From positions 12,265-76,264 of the forward strand of contig NZ_DJHF01000021.1 in NCBI RefSeq assembly GCF_002433005.1: a stretch of DNA of 64,000 nt, in the 5' to 3' direction. This document shows positions 41,789 to 50,173 of the stretch, piece by piece. The notes under the pieces are model-generated. The model saw only the letters and a program-made list of their open reading frames with translations, searched no databases and was not told the DNA's origin. A program made the translations under genes and the position numbers. The first letter of the stretch is position 1. Each line of letters starts with the position of its first letter. Origin of the DNA: Acetomicrobium sp. UBA5826 (GTDB lineage: Bacteria > Synergistota > Synergistia > Synergistales > Acetomicrobiaceae).

Positions 41789-42649
41789 ATGAAGGGCATA
41801 ATACTGGCAGGAGGTTTAGGAACGAGGCTTTATCCTTCAACGCTTGTGACGAGCAAACAGCTTCTTCCCATTTACGACAAGCCCATGATCTACTATCCCT
41901 TGTCCACCCTGATGCTTGCTGGAATAAAAGACATACTTATCATCTCAACACCCCAGGACACACCAAGATTTAAAGAAATACTTAAAGGTGGAAGCAGGCT
42001 TGGATTAAATATATCTTACGCCATCCAGGAAAGGCCCGAAGGCATTGCCCAAAGCCTTATCATAGGCGAAGACTTCATAGACGGCGATAAGGTTTGCCTC
42101 ATACTTGGAGACAACGTCTTTTACGGCCACAGCTTTCCCGAGACCTTAAGGAAGGCATCACGCTTCGATAAAGGAGCCGTGATATTTGGCTACAGGGTAA
42201 AGGACCCTCAAAGGTATGGCGTCATAGAGTTTGACGAACAGGGCAAAGCTTTAAATATAGAAGAAAAGCCCGCCCGTCCTAAGTCAAACTACGCAGTGCC
42301 CGGCATATACTTCTACGACGGACGTGTGCCTGAAATTGCAAAAAGCTTAAAGCCCTCACCTCGTGGGGAGCTGGAAATAACTGACCTTAACATGGTATAT
42401 TTAAGGCAAAGCTGCCTTCACGTGGAGCTTATAGGAAGAGGTGTGGCTTGGCTTGATACGGGAACACCCGACAGCCTGCTTGAGGCTTCAAACTTCATAG
42501 CCACCATAGAAAAAAGGCAGGGCTTAAAAATTGCCTGCATCGAAGAGGTGGCCTACAACATGGGCTTTATAACCAAAGACGACCTAAGGAAGTTAGCCGA
42601 AAGTTTACCGAAGGGCGCTTACAGAGATTACCTGTTGACTTTACTTTAA
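41789..42649 (+). CDS. rfbA: glucose-1-phosphate thymidylyltransferase
   Basis: Makes dTDP-glucose, the first step of dTDP-L-rhamnose synthesis. The 286-residue protein begins MKGIILAGGLGTRLYPSTLV, the nucleotidyl-transfer signature. It also has YDKPMIYYPLSTLMLAGI, the metal-site ILGDNVFYG, IEEKPARPKSNYAVPG and GVAWLDTGTPDSLLEA. AGAAAGGG lies before the ATG. It is followed closely by rfbC. Confidence 0.94.
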   Translation: MKGIILAGGLGTRLYPSTLVTSKQLLPIYDKPMIYYPLSTLMLAGIKDILIISTPQDTPRFKEILKGGSRLGLNISYAIQERPEGIAQSLIIGEDFIDGDKVCLILGDNVFYGHSFPETLRKASRFDKGAVIFGYRVKDPQRYGVIEFDEQGKALNIEEKPARPKSNYAVPGIYFYDGRVPEIAKSLKPSPRGELEITDLNMVYLRQSCLHVELIGRGVAWLDTGTPDSLLEASNFIATIEKRQGLKIACIEEVAYNMGFITKDDLRKLAESLPKGAYRDYLLTLL

Positions 42650-42663
42650 AAGGATTGATAGCC

Positions 42664-43143
42664 ATGGAATGGACAAAGGGACAGATAGAAGGCGTAGTGA
42701 TAAAAAAGCTCGTAAAACACGTTGACGAGCGCGGGTTTTTGGTCGAGACCTTTAGGATAGATGAACTTCCTGAAAATTTGCAACCCCTCATGAGCTACGT
42801 ATCTTACACCGAACCGGGCATAACCCGCGGGCCACATGAGCACAAGGCTCAAACTGACATATTTTCATTCATAGGTCCTGGCAATTTCATGGTAAAGCTC
42901 TGGGACAACAGGCGCGACAGCAAAACTTACGGCAACTACATGAAGTTTTTCGCAGGAGAAGACAACCCCCTGACCGTCATCGTTCCTCCCGGAGTCGTTC
43001 ACGGCTACAAAAACGTCTCAAAGACCACCAGAGGCATGGTCTTAAACTACCCCGACAAACTCTTTATGGGCTGGAACAGGAGCGAAGAGGTGGATGAAAT
43101 AAGGCATGAGGAGAAAGAGGATAACGAGTTTGGGATGGAGTGA
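42664..43143 (+). CDS. rfbC: dTDP-4-dehydrorhamnose 3,5-epimerase family protein
   Basis: A 159-residue cupin-fold epimerase. KHVDERGFLVETFRID is the family start. The active-site histidine lies in TRGPHEHKAQTD, and the later PPGVVHGYKNVS holds the conserved VPPGxxHG. It is shorter than the typical 180-residue RfbC and ends with an acidic tail. ATG 42664 follows AAAAGGA; an in-frame TTG at 42655 does not. Placed directly after rfbA, it completes the rhamnose set. Confidence 0.85.
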   Translation: MEWTKGQIEGVVIKKLVKHVDERGFLVETFRIDELPENLQPLMSYVSYTEPGITRGPHEHKAQTDIFSFIGPGNFMVKLWDNRRDSKTYGNYMKFFAGEDNPLTVIVPPGVVHGYKNVSKTTRGMVLNYPDKLFMGWNRSEEVDEIRHEEKEDNEFGME

Positions 43144-43146
43144 GCG

Positions 43147-43404
43147 GAAGCTTTATCTTTGGGGATACCCGTAGTCTCGACTGACTGCCCTCACGGACTC
43201 TGGAAAATCCTTCAAAATGGACAATATGGCCCATTGGTCCCTGTTGGAGATAGCAATGAGATGGCCAGAGCTATGCTCGATACCTTAGAATCTCCATTGC
43301 CATCGGAAATATTGCGTAGAAGAGCGGAGGAGTTCAGCGTTTATCGAGCGGAGAATGTCTATCTTGATCTTTTCGATAGGTGGAAGCATAAAGTAAAATA
43401 TTAA
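43147..43404 (+). pseudogene. GT4 glycosyltransferase C-terminal fragment
   Basis: The frame reads EALSLGIPVVSTDCPHGLWK and continues through PLVPVGDSNEMARAMLDTL, the donor-binding end of a GT4 enzyme (E-A-x-x-x-G-x-P-V-x-x-x-x-C-x-x-G-P). No N-terminal domain is present and there is no ribosome-binding site. It follows the rfbC stop by a few bases. Confidence 0.8.
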
Positions 43405-43445
43405 GCATAATATTTGCATAAGCACAAGGGTGGATTGGAATCGAG

Positions 43446-44480
43446 ATGAGTTACCCCCCGTCGGTATTTATCATAATTGTTAACTATAATGGCTGGAAGG
43501 ATACAATAGAATGTTTGGAATCGTTACAAAATGTTACCTATCCCAACTATCGCATTATTGTAGTTGACAATAATTCCACTAATAGCTCGCTTGAATATAT
43601 CAAAAAATGGTGCATTGGAAGCATAAAGGTTAGCTCTAATTTCGTAAAATATAATCCAGATAACAAACCAGTGTTTTATATTGAATATGATAGCGAAACT
43701 GCAAAATCAGGAGGAACTACAGAAAAAGAAGGTTATATTGCCGGGGTTACACCTAACAGAAGCTTGGTTTTGATAAAATCAGAGAAAAATTTGGGCTTTT
43801 CTGGGGGGAATAACATTGGAATTAGATATTCTCTCAATAGAAATGCGGAATACATATTGCTTTTAAATAACGATACAGTCGTTACCTGTGACTTTATTGA
43901 ACGACTTGTTGAAGCTGCAGAGAGCAATGATAGGGTTGGGGCAGTAGGTGGTAAAATTTTTTATTATAATAAACCAAATACAATTGCTTTCGCGGGCGGA
44001 AAGGTAGATGAGATCAGGGGTAATGGCTATCATTTTACAGATGATAGGTTTAGGAAACCTTCACCTGTAACTTTTTTAACAGGTTGTTTGTTATTGATTA
44101 AGGCTGAAGTTTTTGATCAAGTTGGCTTATTAGATGAATACTATTTCCTGTACGTGGAGGATTTAGATTTTTGCTTTAGAGTACAAAAGTATGGCTACTT
44201 ATTGGTCTATGTCCCTGATAGCATAATCTACCATAAAGAGGGAAGCAGCACTGGAAGGCTCTCTCCATTGTCGCTATATTACTCCAGCAGGAATAGGCCT
44301 TATTTTGTTCATAAAAATGTCGAGAAACATTTTAAGGTTATCTTGTTTTGGATGTTCTACCTTCCAACTCGCTTGTTAAGATCCATACAATATGGTAAAA
44401 AGGGAAGGTATATCATTAAGGGTATAGTTGATTTTGTTGTGTTTAAAATTAGGAACTATTTCCCTTCAAAAACATCTTAA
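43446..44480 (+). CDS. GT2-family glycosyltransferase (rhamnosyltransferase-like)
   Basis: A 344-residue GT-A fold enzyme. SVFIIIVNYNGWKDTIECLE and IIVVDNNSTNSSLEYI bind the nucleotide. LLLNNDTVV carries the DxD-like site, and GLLDEYYFLYVEDLDFCFRV is the C-terminal ED motif. Relatives transfer L-rhamnose, which fits the rfb genes upstream; this is inference. AT-rich. A 200-bp gap follows that contains an imperfect hairpin near 44614-44646 and no gene. Confidence 0.87.
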   Translation: MSYPPSVFIIIVNYNGWKDTIECLESLQNVTYPNYRIIVVDNNSTNSSLEYIKKWCIGSIKVSSNFVKYNPDNKPVFYIEYDSETAKSGGTTEKEGYIAGVTPNRSLVLIKSEKNLGFSGGNNIGIRYSLNRNAEYILLLNNDTVVTCDFIERLVEAAESNDRVGAVGGKIFYYNKPNTIAFAGGKVDEIRGNGYHFTDDRFRKPSPVTFLTGCLLLIKAEVFDQVGLLDEYYFLYVEDLDFCFRVQKYGYLLVYVPDSIIYHKEGSSTGRLSPLSLYYSSRNRPYFVHKNVEKHFKVILFWMFYLPTRLLRSIQYGKKGRYIIKGIVDFVVFKIRNYFPSKTS

Positions 44481-44680
44481 TTTGTCCTTAATAAATTATA
44501 TATTTAAAATTATCCATCCTTATTTTTTAAGTTCAGAGTGAATTGAAGTTGCCAAAAATACACAAAGTAAGGTAAAATGTTAATGAGCAAATGGTAATTT
44601 TTTGGTGATTCTATTAACGTGAGATTTTATTATTCAATCTTACGTTATTTTAATTAAGTACCATGCATTGGAGGTTCATT

Positions 44681-46567
44681 ATGAAGGCCTTTCGGAAAAG
44701 TTGTGTTTTGAAGTTATCTATTGATTGGTTTCTCTCTTGTGTTTTATGTGTTTTGTTGGCTTTTTATTTGCGGTTGGAAGGCAGCGTATTCGCTTATGTG
44801 CAATTAATACTTCCTTACATATTCGTGTCTACTGCAGCTTTATTCGTTGCTGAATTTATCTGGCGACTTCCTCTGCGTTCTTGGCGAAGCACGGGAATCC
44901 CGGATTTGGTGACGTTATTGAAAGCCATGATATTTTTTGGTTTATCCGTTTCTGGGTTATGCTTCATAGGGGGCACGGCTTTTCGGGTGCCCCGCAGCAT
45001 TCCCATTATACATGCCTTTCTATCGATGCTAGCCTTGGGCGGGTCGCGGATGCTTTTCAGGTGTTACTATGAACGTCACGGCTGTAAAATTTCAGGGCGA
45101 TATAGCGATGCCAAAAATATCCTGATAGCCGGCGCAGGCGAGGCTGGAACCATGATTGCCCGCGAAATGCTTCGGCATTCGGAAGCAGGCTTGAGGCCTG
45201 TTGGTTTTTTGGATGACGACCCGACAAAGAAGGGCATCAAGATATTAAATCTTCCCGTGCTTGGCCCAATTGACTCCTTACCAGAGGAGGTAAAAAAGCA
45301 CAACATAGAGGAGGTTTTAATCGCAATTCCTTCCGGTGATGGCCGCCTTGTACGACGAATTGTGGATTTGTCTCAAAAAGCAGGGGTTTCCTATAGAATT
45401 ATACCGGGGATTTACCAAGTTCTTTCCGGAGCCGTCTCCATTTCGCAAATACGAAATGTAGATATCGAGGACTTGCTGGGGAGGGAACCGGTTAAGCTCG
45501 ATATTGACGCCATATCGAAATATCTAAGGGACAAACGCATCCTTGTGACGGGGGCGGGAGGATCAATAGGATCTGAGATCGTCAGACAGGTTGCGCTTTT
45601 CGGCCCTGAATTTATGGTTCTTCTTGGAAGGGGCGAAAACAGCTTATTTGAGCTTGAACTTGAGATCAAAACTTCATTTCCGGGCTTGAAATATGAGCTT
45701 GTCATTGCCGACGTGCAAAATCGTCAAAAACTTGAGCGGGTCTTCAAGAAATTTCGACCTCAAGTAGTGTTTCACGCTGCAGCACATAAACACGTTCCCA
45801 TGATGGAAGTTAATGTTGACCAGGCCATAATAAACAACGTAGGCGGCACCCGCAACGTAGCAGAACTGGCCCTTGAGTGGGGTGTGGAGCATTTTATTAA
45901 TATATCCACAGATAAGGCCGTTAACCCCACGTCGATCATGGGAGCTTCAAAGCGCATTGCCGAAATGATAGTGCGAAGCATTGCATCGAAGGCTGCTCCT
46001 TGGCAATCTTTCGTGTCCGTTCGATTTGGAAACGTCTTGGGAAGTAGGGGCAGCGTAATTCCCATATTTAAGCGTCAGATAGCAGGAGGTGGGCCAGTAA
46101 CCGTGACACACCCCGAGATGAAGCGCTACTTCATGACGATCCCAGAGGCCGCGCAGCTCGTTTTGGAAGCCGCGGCATTGCCCTATAACGGAAAAGTTTA
46201 CGTCCTAGATATGGGTGAGCCGGTTATGATAAAAAACTTGGCGGAAGACCTCATTAAGCTATCTGGATTTACGCCCTATGAAGATATAGATATCATATAC
46301 ACCGGGCTAAGACCTGGCGAAAAACTTTTCGAGGAATTGCTTACCGCCGAGGAGGGTACCATACCGTCGCCCCATGAGAAGATCTTTATTGCGAATCAAA
46401 ACGGCATCGACGAAAGTTTTTTTGAGAAGCTCAATTATTTACTCAAGGTAGCTCATGAAGGGGATGTTGAAGAGATTATAGCCACGATAAAATCGATCGT
46501 TCCCAATTTCAGGGTTGATAAAGAAAAAGTTGCTCCGGCAGATAGGATCACTATAAAGAATATCTAA
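44681..46567 (+). CDS. NDP-sugar 4,6-dehydratase, WbpM/PglF/CapD-like membrane protein
   Basis: A 628-residue protein anchored by four N-terminal helices (residues 10-125). It has a first Rossmann domain (NILIAGAGEAGTMIAREML) and a catalytic SDR domain starting ILVTGAGGSIGSEIV. The signature STDKAVNPTSIMGASKRIAE, with Met in place of the usual catalytic Tyr, is diagnostic of this subfamily. It converts UDP-GlcNAc or UDP-GalNAc to the 4-keto-6-deoxy sugar, the entry to bacillosamine, QuiNAc or FucNAc. ATG 44681 is preceded by GGAGG; the upstream ATG 44663 is too far upstream. A perfect terminator follows. Confidence 0.92.
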   Translation: MKAFRKSCVLKLSIDWFLSCVLCVLLAFYLRLEGSVFAYVQLILPYIFVSTAALFVAEFIWRLPLRSWRSTGIPDLVTLLKAMIFFGLSVSGLCFIGGTAFRVPRSIPIIHAFLSMLALGGSRMLFRCYYERHGCKISGRYSDAKNILIAGAGEAGTMIAREMLRHSEAGLRPVGFLDDDPTKKGIKILNLPVLGPIDSLPEEVKKHNIEEVLIAIPSGDGRLVRRIVDLSQKAGVSYRIIPGIYQVLSGAVSISQIRNVDIEDLLGREPVKLDIDAISKYLRDKRILVTGAGGSIGSEIVRQVALFGPEFMVLLGRGENSLFELELEIKTSFPGLKYELVIADVQNRQKLERVFKKFRPQVVFHAAAHKHVPMMEVNVDQAIINNVGGTRNVAELALEWGVEHFINISTDKAVNPTSIMGASKRIAEMIVRSIASKAAPWQSFVSVRFGNVLGSRGSVIPIFKRQIAGGGPVTVTHPEMKRYFMTIPEAAQLVLEAAALPYNGKVYVLDMGEPVMIKNLAEDLIKLSGFTPYEDIDIIYTGLRPGEKLFEELLTAEEGTIPSPHEKIFIANQNGIDESFFEKLNYLLKVAHEGDVEEIIATIKSIVPNFRVDKEKVAPADRITIKNI

Positions 46568-46568
46568 A

Positions 46569-46611
46569 AATATACCTCCAGCCTCATTACAAACAAGGCT
46601 GGAGGTATATT
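46569..46611. terminator. bidirectional intrinsic terminator
   Basis: A 16-bp perfect stem, AATATACCTCCAGCCT (46569-46584) with AGGCTGGAGGTATATT (46596-46611), separates the convergent dehydratase and Wzz-like genes. Confidence 0.85.
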
Positions 46612-46621
46612 AGGTTTAAAA

Positions 46622-47887
46622 TTAAATCCTTCGGAGGTAAGACTTAAGCAGCGCCATCTTATCAGCGCTTTCTGGATTCTTTGAAGAGTTGTCTATGAAT
46701 TCCTTGATCAAGGCGGCAAATATACCGACAAATAATCCAAGAAAACCGGCAACGATTAACATGAGCTTTCGTCTTGGCTTTATTTTAAGCTCAGGGGGTA
46801 TGGCTGGATCTATCACCTGTAAAACCAAGCCTTCGCTTGCTTCGGCCATGACGGCGGCTTGGTATTGCTGCAGCAGCGTTTCGTATAAAGTCTCTTGAAA
46901 TTTGAGGTCGCGTAAACGTCTTGCATATTCCATCCCTGCCTTAGGTATTTCTTCGAAAGCCGGGATGAAGTTTGGGTTATCTGTACCGGCCTTGGCCTCC
47001 AAGTTTTTAAGTTCTTTTTTAAGCCCAGCCAGCTCAGCTTGAAGGCGTTTAATTTCCGGGTTTTGAGCCGTGGCAAATGTCCTGGCAGCTTTTAGTTGGA
47101 CTTCTTTTACGGCAATTTGGGCTTGGATGTTTGCGATGGAATCCATCAATGCCTGCATCTGAACGTCCACGTTCAGTAATCCTGATTGTGCTTGATATTT
47201 TTGAAACTCCTCTTCTGCCTGCATCAAGTTGTGATGGGCTTGCTTAAGTTGGTTTTCCAGGAAAAGACGTTGCTGAGATACTTGAGTTAACGCCAGGCCT
47301 TGAAGCAAGTCTTGAAGCTCATCGGCAATAGCGTTAGTTATATCTGCAGCCATGACTGGATCTTTATCCTCGACAGCAATCGTTATGAGACTTGTCTTCT
47401 CATCGACATTAGCGCTTATTGCTCCGGAGAGGGCAGAACGTGCAGCATCTCTTTTTTCAGCATGATAGTAATCCATTAGGTTAAATTTATCAATTATATT
47501 ATCGACTAAGGTGCGACTTTTTGCAATGCCAGCAACCAAGTCAGCCGTTGTTTTTATGGCACCGGACTGAATGGCAAATGTTCGAAACTCCGGGGGAATC
47601 ATCGTCAATATGCTAGAAGGAAGTTGCCCGGCAAGCGATTGTGGCGGCACAAGGTGAGTTTCCGCCCTATAAATAGGCGTCATTATAAATCCCAATATTA
47701 AAGCGACAAGACAGGCAACAAAGGCGATACCTATAATCAACCTTTTATGCTTGGCCAAAACTAATGCCAAATCGAGCAGATCGATTTCATCCTCCTCATA
47801 AGCGCTGGATGGGGGGACCTCAACAGGTCCGTATTCTCCCGGTTCAGACAATTGATCCTTTTTATTTTGATTGTATTCATCAACCAA
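46622..47887 (-). CDS. Wzz/GNVR-type polysaccharide co-polymerase
   Basis: A 421-residue inner-membrane protein. It has a cytoplasmic acidic N terminus, a first helix (LIIGIAFVACLVALILGFIM), and a periplasmic coiled-coil region rich in Gln/Ala/Glu. The motif VIDPAIPPELKIKPRRKLML comes before the last helix (IVAGFLGLFVGIFAALI). This is the GNVR-domain type that sets chain length and pairs with outer-membrane Wza. TTG 47887 follows AAAGGAGTG. It ends the three-gene export operon (YjbH-like, Wza-like, Wzz-like) on the - strand. Confidence 0.88.
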   Translation of the reverse strand: MVDEYNQNKKDQLSEPGEYGPVEVPPSSAYEEDEIDLLDLALVLAKHKRLIIGIAFVACLVALILGFIMTPIYRAETHLVPPQSLAGQLPSSILTMIPPEFRTFAIQSGAIKTTADLVAGIAKSRTLVDNIIDKFNLMDYYHAEKRDAARSALSGAISANVDEKTSLITIAVEDKDPVMAADITNAIADELQDLLQGLALTQVSQQRLFLENQLKQAHHNLMQAEEEFQKYQAQSGLLNVDVQMQALMDSIANIQAQIAVKEVQLKAARTFATAQNPEIKRLQAELAGLKKELKNLEAKAGTDNPNFIPAFEEIPKAGMEYARRLRDLKFQETLYETLLQQYQAAVMAEASEGLVLQVIDPAIPPELKIKPRRKLMLIVAGFLGLFVGIFAALIKEFIDNSSKNPESADKMALLKSYLRRI

Positions 47888-47911
47888 AAATATTCACTCC
47901 TTTAAAGGAAA

Positions 47912-50173
47912 CTAATCATCGAAGGCATCGATGGCCACGGCAGCACTAATAGCTGTCTTATAAACTATGTCTACTATATCGCTTGTCCTCCTGAGGTCCG
48001 AAGCAACCTGGATTTTTTCGGGCACTATTATAGTATCGCCTCGTTCGATATATGGTGGTTTCTTCAAGTGGCCTACTCGAACGGCACTGCCATCGGCTTT
48101 TAGTAAATATACCCTGCTTCTGTCAGCGTTTCTGCCGTATCCCCCGGCTTTTTCTATGTAGTCGTTATAGGTGGAGTAGGGCTCGAATATGAAGGAGGAG
48201 GGATTTAACACGTTCCCTGCCACGTTGATTGTCTGGGCCTCGCGTGGTATGTGGAGGCGGTCGCCTTCCTCAAGAAGGAGGTCGTAGGGAGTCTTTTTAA
48301 GTAAAGTTGGCGGATCTTCAAGCCTAATGACCACACGGCCCGTTGCTCTAGTCTGCCTTAACATGTCAAGCATTCTTCGCTTTTGCTGGGTTTCCATTTC
48401 TACAAGCTTTGCATCCTCGGAAGTCAAAGAAGAAGCAGTGCCTGCGGCGCTTGCCGTGTAAAGTTCACGCTCCAGGCGCTGGACCATCTCGTCGATGCTT
48501 CGCCGTTGAGACTCGCGCACCGATTCCCTCGTAAATATGGCTCCCGGCAAGAAAGCTCGATCCGTATATCCTCCGGCACGTTCGATTAGGTCGGACAAAG
48601 TCTCACCTTTTTTGATTGTGTAAACTCCAGGGTATTTAACCTCACCTGAAATCGTGACGGTTGCGTACAAATCCCATTCCGGTACTGCCCTTACGAATAT
48701 ATAATCGTTCATCTCGAGAGGAATGTCGTTTTTAGGATCGCCTTTCATCGCTTTTTCCAGGTTTACCAGCAGGTGTTGAGTTACGGGACCCTGTTGTGTC
48801 ACGGTCACCCTCGTTATTTCGGCCTGATTTGAGGCCATGTAGCTAAGCCCGCCGGCTCTGTTTATAACTTCAGAAAGCTTTGTTATGCCCGGTTCTATGG
48901 CGTACTCGCCTGGTGTTGCTACCGGTCCCGTTATGCGAACCGTACTTGTGCTCCGAGCGACGGGAAAAAGCCTAACGATATCGCCGTCCTGCACGGCAAA
49001 TCTCTGCATGAAATCTTTGCCAAGGGTATCTAGATCCCCTTCCACCAAAGTTAAATAACGCCTGTCTTCTACGCGCATGATTTGAACCCGACCCTTGAAG
49101 GACTGCCCTGTAAGGCCACCTGCCATATCTATGAGGTCACCGAGCCTAACTCTTTCTTTTAGTTCATATAATCCTGGCCTTTTTACGTTTCCAACAATAC
49201 CAACTAATTGCCCAACCTCGCCAATAAAAATCACGTCGCCAGGCATCAGGCGTATATCGTTTGATGTGTCTCCTTTAAGGAGCATGTCATACATATCGAA
49301 ATTAGTAACAACTTTGCCGTTTCTTCTGACCTGTATGTTGCGCATGGAGCCGGTTTGGCTCGGACCGCCAGAGGCGACAAGTGCATTTACCAGCGTAGCA
49401 AGGGAGGATACCGTATAGGCTCCAGGCCTTCTGGCGTTGCCCACTACATACACTAATATCGTGCGAAGACGACCCATGGTGACGTTTAGATCGAAGTTCG
49501 TATAGTAGCGGGAGTATTCTTTTTTGATCGCTTGTTGTAACTGAGAAAAGGTCATTCCAGCAGCACCAATTACGCCCGCACCGGGAAGGCTTAAGTTGCC
49601 GTCGCGATCCACCGTTACGCTCCACTGATCTTCTATCATACCCCATATGGAGATGCGAATTTCGTCACCCGGTCCGACTACGTAATCCGGCCCCACGGGC
49701 ACCGCCATCACGGGCGCATACGTCGAAGGGGCTTGCCTGAAAAAGTCGAAGCCAAAGCGGGGTAGCATTCGCATTACCTGTGATGCAGGTGTGTTAAGAA
49801 AAAGCTGATCCAACTGAGCATCTGAAAGCGCGCTGAAAGCCTCAGGTGTCATTTGTTCTCCCACTTCAACAGGAGCCTGCGTAGGCGCTTCAGCTGGGGT
49901 TTCTTCCTGAGGAGCCGAGATCTGGCCAGGCTGGGCCGCTGGAGCTTCCTGGGCGGGTGCAGCGTTCTGCAGGATGTTTTGAATGTTTTGCAGGTTAGAT
50001 GGCAATCCGGGAGATCCTTGCGCAGGCGCACTGCCAGGTGCTTGGATAGATCCCCCCGGTGCGCTTACGGAACCTTCTTGGGCCTGTGCCTCGAAGGTCA
50101 GCGGCGAAAGAAACATAAGTGTAATAAAAACTAAAGACCAGATAAATGCAAACTTCCACATCCTACGGTACAT
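47912..50173 (-). CDS. Wza-like polysaccharide export outer-membrane protein with multiple SLBB domains
   Basis: A 753-residue exported protein. It has a signal peptide (FAFIWSLVFITLMFLSPLTF, cleavage near AQAQ), then an Ala/Pro/Gln-rich linker (residues 35-110). The polysaccharide-export domain follows (YVVGPGDEIRISIWG), then at least five SLBB repeats, each like VVGNARRPGAYTV or IVGNVKRPGLYELKERVRLG. The length is about twice that of E. coli Wza, because of the additional SLBB units. No lipoprotein cysteine is seen after the signal. ATG 50173 follows GGGAGGAAAT and overlaps the YjbH-like gene by 11 bp. Confidence 0.9.
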   Translation of the reverse strand: MYRRMWKFAFIWSLVFITLMFLSPLTFEAQAQEGSVSAPGGSIQAPGSAPAQGSPGLPSNLQNIQNILQNAAPAQEAPAAQPGQISAPQEETPAEAPTQAPVEVGEQMTPEAFSALSDAQLDQLFLNTPASQVMRMLPRFGFDFFRQAPSTYAPVMAVPVGPDYVVGPGDEIRISIWGMIEDQWSVTVDRDGNLSLPGAGVIGAAGMTFSQLQQAIKKEYSRYYTNFDLNVTMGRLRTILVYVVGNARRPGAYTVSSLATLVNALVASGGPSQTGSMRNIQVRRNGKVVTNFDMYDMLLKGDTSNDIRLMPGDVIFIGEVGQLVGIVGNVKRPGLYELKERVRLGDLIDMAGGLTGQSFKGRVQIMRVEDRRYLTLVEGDLDTLGKDFMQRFAVQDGDIVRLFPVARSTSTVRITGPVATPGEYAIEPGITKLSEVINRAGGLSYMASNQAEITRVTVTQQGPVTQHLLVNLEKAMKGDPKNDIPLEMNDYIFVRAVPEWDLYATVTISGEVKYPGVYTIKKGETLSDLIERAGGYTDRAFLPGAIFTRESVRESQRRSIDEMVQRLERELYTASAAGTASSLTSEDAKLVEMETQQKRRMLDMLRQTRATGRVVIRLEDPPTLLKKTPYDLLLEEGDRLHIPREAQTINVAGNVLNPSSFIFEPYSTYNDYIEKAGGYGRNADRSRVYLLKADGSAVRVGHLKKPPYIERGDTIIVPEKIQVASDLRRTSDIVDIVYKTAISAAVAIDAFDD

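Noticed and set aside
44610..44646. Inverted repeat TAACGTGAGATT/AATCTTACGTTA before the dehydratase gene as a terminator.
   Set aside because: It contains a mismatch and has no T run of note; function cannot be claimed.
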